A stretch of DNA of 64,000 bases. Origin: Cadophora sp. MPI-SDFR-AT-0126 (Eukaryota; Ascomycota; Leotiomycetes; Helotiales; Ploettnerulaceae). The DNA lies in assembly GCA_020747065.1 (NCBI GenBank), contig JAGMVK010000014.1:1-64000 (forward strand). Reading direction: 5' to 3'. This document shows, piece by piece, positions 13,247 through 24,742 of this stretch. Within the stretch, counting starts at the first letter, position 1. Each line of letters starts with the position of its first letter. The translations under genes and the position numbers were made by a program. The notes below the pieces were generated by a model that worked only from the letters and a program-made list of their open reading frames with translations, was not told the DNA's origin and searched no databases.

Positions 13247-13961
13247 CCTTCTTAGCACCCATCTAATTATTCCATTGCCATATCAAATAACACGTAAAAA
13301 CCGGTCTAGTAGTTATATTCATTAAAGCTCCTGAGAAGCTCCAAGGATATCTCACTATTCCCCGCCAGCACCAGCAAATCTGTGATAGGCAAGGTATCCC
13401 GACAAAGGGTAACGCGGCGGGTAATACGAGGAATTATATTGATCTGACGGGGGCGAACACGGAGTCTGAGAGGAATAATTAGGGGTACGTTACTCTGTGT
13501 GAATTTTGGGTTTTGGGGGTCTGGAAACTGACTTTGTTGTAGGGCACTTATTAATCCACCGAAGAGAACGGTGAAGAGAGGGTTGGAGTTCAAGGCATAG
13601 GCGCACAAGTCGGGGATGTACAGCTAGCGAGGGATTGTGTAGTGGGCATTGTCATTTTGGTTGACACGAGAGTTTAATCGTACTGCTCGGCATGATGAGC
13701 TGCATTATTGGTTGGTGTTGAGTTTCTTCTTGGATAAGTCCTGCTCAGTCTGTACTCTTAGATCTGCAAGTAGAATATACCAGATCAGTGTTCTACCACA
13801 ATTGTGACCTCGCAGTTGATTCGGTGTTCACACCGATGTGACAAATGGAACTTCAGCCTAGATTCGCTTAAGTCAACATCGCTTCTCCCCACCGCTGATG
13901 GCTGCTAGTAAACCTCTCCTCGCAGCCCGAAATAAGAATTCCAAATTCCGTCAATGTTCCT
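13247..13961. other. Gap between relics
   Basis: Balanced composition with no convincing gene. A 100-residue minus-strand frame (13,306-13,608) has no recognisable motif and no clear splice context. It may be a decayed gene fragment. Confidence 0.4.
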
Positions 13962-14654
13962 CTAGCAGGCATTCACGACCTCTCTCGTAACCTCGTAATC
14001 ATCCTCCTCGAACTTCCAGTCATACAGCCTCTTCTTCCAAAACAAGAATCTATCTTGACTCAAATTCTCAGTCCCAATCCCAGCTTCACGAGCCAAGTCT
14101 CCAGAACCCGAATCATCCTCCGGACACCAAGCAGATTCATTTCTTGTGTGATTCGCCAAGCTCAACCGAAGCATCTTGTCTCCTGCATACCGCAGCCAAA
14201 TCTGCACCACTGGCATCAGCGGCAGTCCCGACTGAGCAGCACCATCTTGAGCACTTGACGTCTCAAGCGCCAAACTCATAAGAGCCAGCCCACAACCACT
14301 AAACGCCTCGTCCAAAACTCCCAGTTCAGCCAGACGAGCAATTACGCCTGTCAGATTCCGGAGCTCAGCCTGAGACTCAGATGGATGCAGCGCCTTCTTT
14401 CATGCTTCTTGCCCATCGCGGGGCAGGAATGGTAGATCGATCCAGATACGCCCGTCTGACGTAACAGCTTCCTGCACTTGATCTCCTGTCCCTCTTCTCA
14501 AAACACCAAGCTCTCTCGCTCGGAGTACAATGGCCCCAAGCCTATCTTGAGCTGGATGGTCCGCATCGATGTTCTTGGCGGAGAGAATGAAGATGTACCA
14601 GGCCTCACGGATACTGTTTTCCTATTTCTGCATCGATGTATCAGGCGGATTCAT
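13962..14654 (-). pseudogene. DUF3632-like hypothetical protein, two nonsense mutations
   Basis: From the ATG at 14,654 the minus strand gives 230 codons in a single frame with no intron, ending at 13,962. It is broken by TAG at codon 11 (14,622-14,624) and TGA at codon 85 (14,400-14,402). The restored reading has features of a fungal family (DUF3632) of soluble proteins of unknown function: the early run A-W-Y-I-F-I-L-S-A-K, then D-H-P-A-Q-D-R-L, then a helix-rich C-terminal half. Both stops can arise from one C-to-T or G-to-A change, which points to RIP leaking from the neighbouring repeat island. The family call rests mainly on the D-H-P-A-Q-D-R-L region and is moderate. The pseudogene call is firmer. 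Confidence 0.5.
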
Positions 14655-15962
14655 GGTATATCGATGTGAGGAAACCCGGATGGAGCTGCCTAGTGTCACC
14701 CAGAGGGTGTTGTCGTTGCCGCGAGCTGCTTAGGGGATGAACATTGTGTTGCGGACGATGGAGATGAACCTTGCGTGGCCTGTAAGAGTTCCTTCGGGTT
14801 AAGGAGAGGCCATCATGTGGCTTTTTGTTAATGTTGATGCGATGAGGGAGCTGCGTGAAAGTTTTAATTCAAAATGATGATCCGATTTTAATTGAGTACT
14901 CCTGTAAATGATGCAGAATCTAACATCTTTATAAACATAGATACTGACTGCATTCGCCACTCCAGCGACGTATCTGGTCTTTGCAGGGGTTTAATAGGTG
15001 ATAACATGCTGCAACCCCATGCTTTCAGACCCTTACCGTGCATCTTCCCATACCATAGCTTGGCCCTTGTCCATACCCTTGTTAACACCCCAAAACGCAA
15101 CTCTCATCATTACCACTATTTACCATGATTCACCGGCGCTGAAAATAGCTTCGCCCGTTTCTCGCATTACCTGCCAGAACTACCGATTCTTTTCTTCTCT
15201 CAGAATGATCCAAATGATACAACTATAGTTGATACCAAACTCCTGAGCACCACTTATAAATTTTTACAAACCAAGGTAAAGAGATTAAGAATGATTCGTA
15301 GAGTTATCCTCATAACAGTCTGAGCTGCCTGAGGAATGTAAGGAACAATGATCAACGAAGTTCTTAGCATTGTTGAGGTTCAGCTCGCGGCCGGTTCTAG
15401 GAACAGCTGTGTACGGAGTTACTGTAAGCGAGAAAGGCCCCGCATTTACCTGCCTCTGGTGTTGTCATGACCTCCACTACGAATAAAAGCAATTGGGTTG
15501 ACGAAAAATTATGTTGCAGTTTGATACAAACAGGGTAACTTATTCTCAAGGAAAGTTGGGGGTAGCTGTTTAAAGTGTAGCGAGGTATGTAGTGTAAGCC
15601 ATCCTCAGCTGATGAATGGAATGGCATGCTGTGCATGTTGACTTCGAAATTGTCTTGTCCCATATCCATACTCCCAATCGTAAGTCTAGGAGAGAAATAG
15701 AATACTCGTACGAGCTTTAAACTTACCTACTCGGTAACGTATGAGGTATATTTAGGTAGGTTCCGGTCCTCGGAAGTTCGCACGTACCCAAAGCGGTTAG
15801 CGTCAAATGCCAAGGCAAACGAGGCGTGCTGTCACCTCGCCCAACTCTGCCATCTTCCATCTGCCACCTCAACTTCGACGATAAGTACAGCCTCGCCACA
15901 CACTTCAGTTTTTTCAAATTTCACGTTCGGTTCATCTCAGAACATATCGATAGCAGCCAAAC
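14655..15962. other. Intergenic region upstream of the fusion gene
   Basis: No convincing coding region. Short frames on both strands (for example 14,892-15,228 plus and 15,397-15,669 minus) lack motifs and look like chance. The last 200 bases before 15,963 are pyrimidine-rich on the plus strand and probably hold the promoter and leader of the next gene. Confidence 0.5.
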
Positions 15963-17438
15963 ATGGATTCTTCAATCATGGATTCTTGCCTGCCCTTCCT
16001 CCATCTCGTCGAGCGCCTCAAGAACACTCCTCGCGCAGGATGGGGCAAGAGAGGTATTCAGAATCCGGAGAGTGTTGGCGACCACATGTACCGAATGGCA
16101 GTGATCTGCATGCTTCTCCCTAAGGTATTCTATGCACTCTGGTTCAATCTACAGTTTCTTGTGATGCTCAAATTCACCTCAGGATGACACTTTCGACCAA
16201 AGCAAGTGCGTCCGCATGGCTCTCATCCATGACATTGGCGAGGCTATCATCGGAGATATCACACCCTCCGATGGTATCTCAAGAGGTAATGAAATGTCAC
16301 GCCGCTTTGGATGTTGTTGCTAATGATGATCAAAAGAGGACAAGCACCGCCGGGAGGCTCTAGCCGTGAACTATCTCTCCTGCCTTCTGAAGACATCCAA
16401 TCTAGAAGCAGCCACAGAGATCAAGTCACTTTTCGACGAGTACGAGGCAGCCAGCACCAAGGAAGCGAAGTTCGTGCGCGAGATCGACGCCTTCGAGTGC
16501 TTGCTCCAGGCTGAGGAGTACGAGGAGCGTGAGAAGCGTGCACCTGCCGACCACCGTCTTCATGAATTCCTCAGCCTCGAGTCTCGTATTACGTCGCCAG
16601 ACTTGAGCAAATGGACCAAGCTTCTTGCGCAAGAACGTATTGAGATTGCTTTTAAGAGAAGCTCTGAGATCGTCATTGTCTTCGTCATCGGTGAGCGTCA
16701 CAGGGAGGGGTGTCAGATTTATTGTTGCTTCACATGCTGATCTTATACAGGTGGACCAGGCGTCGGTAAGGGCACTCAATGCTCTCGAATTGCTGCAGAG
16801 TTCGGATTCGAGCATATTTCCGTCGGCGATCTCCTCCGAGAAGAAGCCAAACGGCCATCATCTGTCTACGCAGAATTCATCAACACCAGCATCCGAGAGT
16901 CCGTCATCATCCCCGCACAGCTTACTTGCGATCTCATCAAGGTGAAGATGAATGCGGCGATGCAGAAGGGCATCAAGCGCTTCCTCATCGACGGCTTCCC
17001 TCGCAGTCTCGACCAGGCCACCAAATTCGAAGAGAAGGTCTGTTTGAGCCTTGCCTTTTGATGAGAAACCTCGCTGACGTATTGACCATGCTAGATCCAC
17101 GAACAGAACTTTACTATCTCCTTGGAATGCCCGGAAGACACCATGGTCAAGCGACTGCTCGAGCGAGCCAAAGCCTCCGGCCGAATCGACGACAATGCCG
17201 AGTCAATCACCAAGCGTCTCCGAACCTTCCGCGATGCCAACAAAGCAATCGAGGATCATCTACGCAAAAAAGGTCCTTTCACGACCGTAAGTCACCTAAT
17301 CCTGTATCTCTCGCAGATGGCTAATATAGCATTCTAATATAGATCCAATGTGACGGCACGCCGGACGAAGTCTACGATCAAGTCAAACCGGCAGTAGCCG
17401 CAATTCTGAGCGACGTGAAGAGACTTTCTGGAAGTTGA
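15963..17438 (+). CDS. HD-domain 5'-nucleotidase fused to UMP/CMP kinase
   Basis: Six exons (15,963-16,124; 16,183-16,285; 16,337-16,690; 16,751-17,037; 17,095-17,286; 17,343-17,438) join in frame to a 397-residue protein. Residues 1-200 match the HDDC2/YfbR group of HD-domain deoxynucleoside 5'-monophosphatases: His41 in G-D-H-M-Y-R-M, the His70-Asp71 pair in L-I-H-D-I-G-E-A, and the distal Asp139 in E-I-D-A-F-E-C-L-L-Q-A-x-E-Y-E. From about residue 202 a complete NMP kinase follows: P-loop G-G-P-G-V-G-K-G-T, D-G-F-P-R, and a short lid (G-R-I-D-D-N-x-E-S-I-x-K-R) typical of UMP/CMP kinases (Ura6/CMPK1) rather than adenylate kinase. The junction falls inside exon 3, so this is not two merged gene models. 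One half would hydrolyse (d)NMPs and the other phosphorylate NMPs, so the protein probably tunes pyrimidine nucleotide pools. All catalytic motifs look intact. Confidence 0.85.
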
Positions 17439-19240
17439 AAGGGGTCAGGAGGATCACGAAATGTTTCAGGTCTGCATAATTCCCCAGTTCGTCCAGCAAG
17501 ACCAACGAGCTCAAAGTGAAATCCGTACTCTCTTCGCTGCTCTCTTGGTACCGATCTATGCCTTTGCGGCCTAGCACCTCATCACGTACTAGGTGGGAAG
17601 TTTTTGTTAGTTTTGGTCTCACGGCAATGAAATGGCTTCAAGATGAAATGGAAAGATGCTGTCGTGGTAGAGAAAGATGCTGTCGTGGTAGAGACGGCCG
17701 TTGGAACTTGATTGACTTACTCAGATGTCGCGCATGGGCTTGCAGGGCTTTCATGGAATTCACGATCACGGGTCTATCCTGCACCAGATCTCTAGTCGAC
17801 TTTGCGTCCCAGTCGGGTGCGAGTGGGAGAGAGCCTGCGGCCGCATAGTAGAAATGTGCTAGAAGGAGGTTGCTGAAGTAGACGCTCTTATCGATCAGAT
17901 GAATGGGCTTGAGGGGATGGCGCCACGAGAATGCCTAGTAGTGTTAGCGAACAGCAACAGTGAGGAGAAAACGGGTTACTTGCCTCGGCTTTGTGGTGGA
18001 CCCAGTACATGAGACGCCATGTATCGCGCTCCAATATGTGCAAGACGATGACCAAGGCAAGGAACACCACTACCCACTGGCCGCGGTCGTGTCTGCGGAT
18101 GAGTTTCTGCAGCTCCTTCAGTAGTTTATGCTCGGTCTCGAATATCTGCCGCTCGAGGAGATGGTCCAGCTGATTCTGCAGTACTCTCGGCGCGGGGATG
18201 GTGTTGTGTAGTAGGGAGGATGGCTCGTTGACAATCGTCATTCCTAAGAATTCATCCCCGCCTGAGATTTCCCATCCCTTCATCAACAACCGGTTGGCGG
18301 CCCACATCTTCAGTGACAGCTGGATGTTTGTTTGCTGTCACAAAGCGTTAAACACCAAGCATTTTTAGAGGAGCTATTCCGGACCGCTTACATCCATGTA
18401 GCAACTCGCCATCTTGAAGATGTGACTCAGGGCGTCGGACCCATCCAACACGTTCTGAAGGTAGTAGGAAGCGGACTGTCTAATGTATACGTCCAGCTCA
18501 TTGTCGATGTCAAGCGACTCCATGGTGTATGCGATTGTTGGTAGCCAGTTCCAACCACCAGCAGACCTCCACCAAAGTCTGACTTGTTCCTCACTCTGAG
18601 TAAGGAATTCGTGGCATCGGACAGTGAGTTTTGGCCCCTCCTTATCATGGCCGAGGAGCGCCGTTTTGTTCTGTGAGATTCCGACTAAAGCCTGCCAGAC
18701 GAGTTGCTTCTCATAGGATGGGGCATTCCCTGGTCGCACCGTTAGCGCCAGTAGTTAGACCTCGCGGGAAAACCTTACACTTTGAAAATACCGCTTGATC
18801 CGTGAAGGGAACTTTGAGACATATGTTCTGAGGAAGGTCGTTGATAACCGCAGTGCACCTAGTGCAAGGACTACCACCTGAACACTGCTACTCATCAGCA
18901 CAGGCCAGAATAGAAGCTATCCTTGGAGCATGCCCTTTTCTTATCGAACCAGCACTTGATACACGGAACGGACTTCTCCTGTCTGGGTACGACGCTCCAT
19001 CCAGAACCAGGTGGAGTAACACTCAAGCTCTGAGATGAGCTGTCTTGGCCTGAGGAGGGAGGAGCTAGAGGTTGTTCGGGCACCAGCCAACCATCAACGT
19101 CCTCAAAAATATACGGCTCGGCAGGTAAGTTTGCTCTCGCCATCTGCTGATTGATAGGCAGGCTCCGATCCGGCAGTATATCGTATTGTGCATTTTCTGC
19201 CTCTAGGTCAAAGACCTCTGCGAAATTGAAGTCTGGGAGG
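17383..19240 (-). pseudogene. Zinc-cluster regulator-like gene, 5'-truncated and frameshifted
   Basis: Minus-strand exons join well in the downstream part: one ending near 18,783, one about 18,374-18,729, one of roughly 17,995-18,330, one about 17,721-17,950, and a last one 17,588-17,383. They encode a helical protein (for example L-S-L-K-M-W-A-A-N-R-L-L-M). The upstream part holds a Cys-rich segment, P-C-I-K-C-W-F-x-K-K-R-x-C followed by S-P-C-T-R-C. This resembles the divergent zinc-cluster N-termini of some fungal regulators. Between these Cys pairs (about 18,888-18,897) the frame ends in TGA, and the continuation needs a one-base shift and passes a TAG. No start codon exists before the AT island at 19,241 cuts the gene. 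The third intron appears to use a GC-AG donor (GAG|GCAAGT). The gene converges on the fusion gene and their ends overlap by about 56 bases. Confidence 0.5.
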
Positions 19241-22200
19241 TTTTATATAAGAAAAGTTAGAACTTATTAGGATAATATAATAAAAGTATAGATTGTAATT
19301 AAGTCTCTATCTTAAGAGTAATATAAGTAGGCTTTTATAATGTACTCGCTAAGTTATTTACAAGGATAATAATTTATTTTATCTTATAATCTTAGTAAGT
19401 AGTTAAAAATAAATCTATTAAATTTTGCGTTGAGTGTAATGTAAGTGTATATTAATACACTACTTAAAAGCTATATAATATAGCTTCACTTAATTCGCTC
19501 TCTATAGTACTATAAGTTATAGTTAGTTATAAAATCGACTTCTCTTCTTACTTAAAAAAAAACCTTTCTTATAATACTACTCTACTTATTTCTAACGCTA
19601 AATTAATCTTTCTTATTATCCTTAGCTCTTTACTAAAGATAATAGCTAATCGCGCTTTAATTACTTTTACTATAGCTTAGCCTTATTAATTCTTACTCTA
19701 GTAAATAAGAAATTAAGTCTATGTAATAACTTACTAAACTCTTTAGTTAAGCTTCTAGAGAAAAGGAACTATCTCTATTAATATAATAATAATCTAAGAT
19801 TCCTGAAATATAACTAAGAAGAGAAGATAAAGTATTATTTTATTATTAAGGTAGAAGAAGATTTAGAAGAGAGAATAGTATATATAAAAGTAAGCTTATA
19901 TCTTAGTACTTAAACTATCTGTAATAATAATTAACTCTAGACTATTTATAGAGATCTTAAGCTAAGTATAAGTACTTTAGCTAGTGAAATAAAGCCTTAC
20001 CTAAAGACTTCTGAATCTAAAAAAGCTACTACTAATACTATATCGTTTCTAGGTAGCTATACTCTAGATTCTTAGAGACTATTAGAGCAGGGGCTATTAG
20101 AAGGCTTAACTAGCGCAAAGAGGTAGTGAAATAGTAATAATAGAGCTATTAGTAATAATATATCTAATATCAAGACTACTTATATATCTTCTTAACTTCA
20201 TAATACTAATTCTACTTCCATATATTAATTACTTATACTAAAACCTAAAGCTACTTCGATTATCTCGTTAGTACCTCCTTACGCGATAATAGAAAGTCAA
20301 TAACTTAATAATACCTTAGATTTAAAAGAGAAGATAGCTAGAGATATCTGTAGTAATACTTTAGAAGCTATTATATTCGCTTATCTACTGAATATCTCTA
20401 AGTATAAATTTAATAACTTACTTCGTTTATATACTAGTAAAACTAATATATAGTCTGCAGAAAGAATAGAGAAGGTCGGAGAGTTTATAAAGCGTATAGA
20501 AGAAATAAAAGATAAAGGTACCTATAGAAAGTTACTAATAATAAGTATCTATATTACTTTTACTGAATTCTTATAAGAGATTCTATAAGAGAAAGGTTAA
20601 ATATTTAATCCTAACCTTATACAACTATTACGATTAAAATAAAAGAAGTATAATAAATAGGATATTAATAATAATAATCTAACTAAAGCCCTTAATTCTA
20701 TTCTCTAGATTAATTCCGAGAGAATATATAAAGGAGATATAAAGTATTTTATAAAAGAGATCTATAAAGGAAAAGACTCTTAATAGCTTAGTAATTACAG
20801 AATAAGAAATACAGCCTTATAAATATAATATATAACTACAAAGGATAAATCTATTAGCTAATTAGTATATAAAAGGTATCTCGGAAGTAAGCTTTATATA
20901 TTTCGTTATAAAGCCGGGCCTACTACTCTTATATTTCTAACTCTAGGTCTTCTATATTTACTCTAGTACTCAATAGATATTCGAATCAATCGTAATCTAA
21001 TATTCTATTATAGAGAGTTTATTAATAGCTTTATAAAGCTTATTCGATAAGACTATTATATATTTATAGTAATAGCTAATTAAAAATTGTCTTAGAGACT
21101 ATTAATAGAATAGCTTAGTATCTCTATTAATATAGCTATAGACCTTATTAAAGTTCAGCTTAGTAAAAAGTTCTACTATAGCTCTTTTAATAATAAGATA
21201 TTAACTTTTAATATTGAATTATTCTCGCTGAATAAAAGTAAAAACTATATTATAAATAAGATCGTTAAACATAGCTATAATATAATATATAAACATTAGA
21301 AGGAGTACTTAGATTATAATCCTTAGTGCCGCGAATACTTATACTACGCTATATACGAGCTTAACCTACTAATATAAGTTTTTAATACAGAGATTTCAGT
21401 ACTTAGAAAAGATCTTAAGATAATATAGGTATATATAGTATTTACTATTAATAGTAATAATTTTACTAACTCGATTTCAGCGTTTAAGACCTAGTTATTA
21501 TATAGCGGAATACGCTAGGATTTATAAGCTTATAGCGAAGTATAGTAATAATAAAGATAAGAAAGATAAGAAGAATAAGAAAGACTAAATAAAGATCTTA
21601 ATACTTAGTAAAAGAAAATCTTATATTTACTAGAATAAAAAGTATAAGAATATCTTTTCTTATCTTATATATAATATTAGTAACTACTAAATAAAGTTTA
21701 TAATAAAATATATAAACTATTCAGATATACTAAATATCAAATAAGTTCGCTAAGTTATTAATAGTAGTACTTATATACTACTAAGAGTAAAGAATAACTA
21801 TGATATCTATCTTAGAGATAAGCTAATATATTACTATAAGAAATAATATTAGCGAAGTAAGGTATATTATATAAGACTAAGATTTCTCTTACACTAAGAT
21901 TATATTATAGAAATAATATAATTATATACTCGTATTTATTAATCGAAAAAATTTTATAGTTATAATATCTCTCTCTATATCAAGAGATATAGCTTGTAAT
22001 AAGATAAAAATATTAGTGTTATATATTTAACTAATTCTAAATTTATAAATTTATTAAAAATTCCTATAGTAATATATTAGCTATATTAAAAGTATAATTT
22101 ATTTCTATTATAGTTAATATTATAAGAAGCTAAAGAAAAAGCGTCTAAGATTCTTATAAGCTTATTAGTTAGTCTCGCTATATTAAGTGTCTTGCTACAC

Positions 22201-22369
22201 TAGAAGAAATATTATATTAGAAGATTTAAAGCTAAATAATACAATATAACTTAAGTTATTCTAGAAGTTAATAGCTATTATAAGCGTTATGTCGTTAATT
22301 ACTTAGTTACTACTTTCTTCTCTTTATTAATCTTTCTCGCTAGGCTATTTTTAGAGCTTTAGCTTTAAT
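19241..22369. repeat. Second AT-rich island, unassigned retroelement-like sequence
   Basis: RIP-like AT-rich DNA with sharp borders. It is less damaged than the first island: plus-strand stretches such as 20,300-20,590 and 21,210-21,380 read as plausible charged protein with only a few TAA/TAG stops. I found no reverse transcriptase, integrase or transposase signature, so it cannot be classed. Its position just upstream of the LTR-like unit at 22,370 suggests a gag-type or other internal part of that element. Confidence 0.5.
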
Positions 22370-22816
22370 TGTTACGGACGCTCCTGGGGGCCCGCTGGAC
22401 CCCTGGAGAGGATATCCTTAGAGTAGGCGTACTCCGGGGAGCCGAGCGGCTCCTGAGAGTAGAGCTTATCGGAGCTAATAAGAGTCTAGGAGATATGTAA
22501 TACGTAGTATTCTATTATAGTAGTATTATATAACACAGTAGATTAGCCGCAGGAACCTGCAGCTAAGTCACGTGATAGATCTAAGGATCTTACTAGATCT
22601 TTAAGATCTAAAGATCCCAGAAGATCTAAAGAAAACGAAGGTTTTATAAAAGACTAGCACCTCTGCTATTAGATAGGAGCTTCGTGCTTAACTCAAATAG
22701 TATTCTCAACTATACTAGTAACTGTCTTCAGCCGTCTACGTAATACACCTACTTCTCGATCATCAGAGATCAACCTAGCCTCTGTATTTACAACGAGTAA
22801 ATACCAGACCGTTACA
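22370..22816 (+). repeat. Probable LTR (447 bp), TGTTACGG...CCGTTACA
   Basis: The unit begins TGTTACGGACGC at the AT-island edge and ends GACCGTTACA. TG...CA ends, size and position fit an LTR. It is far more GC-rich at its 5' end (runs such as GGGGGCCCGC) than the flanking island, so it escaped much of the mutation. The middle (about 22,570-22,640) carries repeated AGATCT/AAGATC motifs in both orientations. No second copy and no clear target duplication were seen in the window, so solo LTR versus 3' LTR is open. Confidence 0.5.
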
Positions 22817-24131
22817 CAAATACTAGTACTATTACCTGTAAAGCAGTTATCGACCCCTCCTCTCTAGTATTTATTTCTATATCCTCTATTCCTTTACACC
22901 TATTATCTAATAAATAATCTTCTAATATCGCTAAAAATCTCTTTATATTCCCTGCCGAGGTGTTCTCATACGATCTTATTACTTCCTTATAAGCATAACT
23001 CGAAAGCCTCGCATATAGACGTACTAATATCTCTAGGAGTATCAGATAAATAACAGAATTAATACTAAAAGAGAATGTATTAATTATAGAGGAGGTAAGG
23101 CAAAAGAGGGAGGCGGAGAAATTGAAGGTTAAGAGGCTAAGGGAGGAGGAGAGTAATATAAGGAGGGAGGAATATAAGATTGGATTAAGGCTGTATAAGG
23201 CGTGGAAGAGGAGGGATAAGGAGGCTGTACTTGAGCCCACGGGGTTGTGGGTTAGGAGGGTTACGGGGTGAGTTTGGGGTGGGGTATTTCCTTTGCCTCT
23301 GTAGCATTTTCCTATCGGCTTGAGAAGAGTAACAGGTAGCGGAAGTGGAGGGGTAAAAGACGTGTAGTTTTATTGTTTGGTGTATACTTGCATTTTCGGA
23401 ATAGCGTTAACGAGTCGTTCCGTCACTTAGTGTGGGCAATAATTGGAGACATTGAGTGTCTAGGTTAGCTGTCTGCCTTTGGTTGGGCGGAAGGAAGGAA
23501 TGAATGTTAGTATATTCTGTAGCCGGGTATCTTGTTTGGACTTTTGAGTAACGGGCGATGAGCGAGATTGGGAATTTACGAATGTGGGATGGATAGATGA
23601 ATGAATGATAGGTGATGATGGTGGAGGGGGATGAGAATATGGAAGAAGAATGTATGATTAGGTACATGGCTAAGTTATGCTCTACGGTATGATGTAAGCG
23701 TAAATATCAATTTTGCAATCTCACTAACGAGTCGTCTCAAATTGAGATCGAAACATTGGACCGTGTGCGGATCTGTATTGTTGTGAGAGTCGTCTGATGA
23801 TCTTAAGAGGTGATATATTGTTATGATGTAGTGTTACAGTTATTCGTTGGTCTCACCGGTCTCTATGATTTCAGTCTGTGACATCTGGGCTAGACAAAGG
23901 ATTATTCTATATAGAAAACGAAAACATAGAAGCTGTAGAATAACAGCTCGGAGCTTGGTTACATTTGAGTAGGCTTGAAAGCAAAAGTTAACATTTAATT
24001 AAGTTATAACTCGCTTCAATCGTTATCGTCGATCAAGTCCTAGTCCATGGTTAGTAAGGATCCTGTCCGAGATCGTCAAGCCTGGACGTCGATCCTGTGG
24101 AAGCCAAGGTAAAAAGCTGTTGCAGTAGCTG
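22817..24131. other. Gap with unassigned charged reading frames
   Basis: Two frames near the LTR deserve a note. The minus strand at 22,812-23,240 encodes 142 residues whose last third looks protein-like (E-N-T-S-A-G-N-I-K-R-F-L-A-I-L-E-D-Y) and stops right at the LTR end. The plus strand at about 23,087-23,271 reads as a Lys/Arg/Glu-rich tail. Neither has a recognised domain. From 23,280 to 24,131 I see no gene. Confidence 0.35.
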
Positions 24132-24742
24132 ATGGTAGTGGCAGGGAATCGGGATTTGTGGATAGATTTGAGACATCCCAGCCTTAAGGCTTTAAAGAAG
24201 GGCGACTTACTATTGGGTAATGTCGCGATATTGGCCATTAAACGGAACAGTAAAATTGTAACCCTAACCGATGCATACGAAATCTTCGCCGCAAGTGCTA
24301 TGGCAGCGACGTCTTGTTCTCAAAGTTTAGCAGGTGTGGTGCTGCCGTTTGCGGCGACGCCGATGTATAACAGGCTGGGTGGCGTGCCGTGGGCGAGTAG
24401 TCTGCTAGGTTTCTTGAGTCTAGCGATGCGTGTTATTCCTTGGGTATTCAGGTGGCAGGGACAGAGGCTGAGGGATGGGGGTCGGTTTTGTACATTTTTG
24501 AAAGAGAAAAGGCTGCTGAGCTCGCGGAGTTGGAGAGGCAGAGGAGTACAAGGCAACATGTTGTGAAGAATGAGACTGAGGAGAAGGTCCAAAAGTTTTC
24601 GCGAGATCATAGAGGCAAAGATCAACCAGACAATGAACATGTTGTGAGGAATGAGGCTCAAGAGAAGGCGTCAGATGCATCAGTGGCGCAGGCATGGCAT
24701 TCGTGGCGCAAAAAGATTGGGCATTGGGGTTTTGGAATGTAG
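24132..24742 (+). pseudogene. MFS transporter C-terminal relic, frameshifted
   Basis: The frame from about 24,255 reads D-A-Y-E-I-F-A-A-S-A-M-A-A, then L-A-G-V-V-L-P-F-A-A-T-P-M-Y, then a final hydrophobic helix and R-F-C-T-F-L-K. This is the end of a fungal drug:H+ antiporter-type MFS protein (last two helices and cytosolic tail). Near 24,500 the reading must move to another frame to continue the Glu/Lys-rich tail (A-A-E-L-A-E-L-E-R-Q-R), which runs to 24,742. The first ten or so helices are absent. The remnant cannot be functional. Confidence 0.65.
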
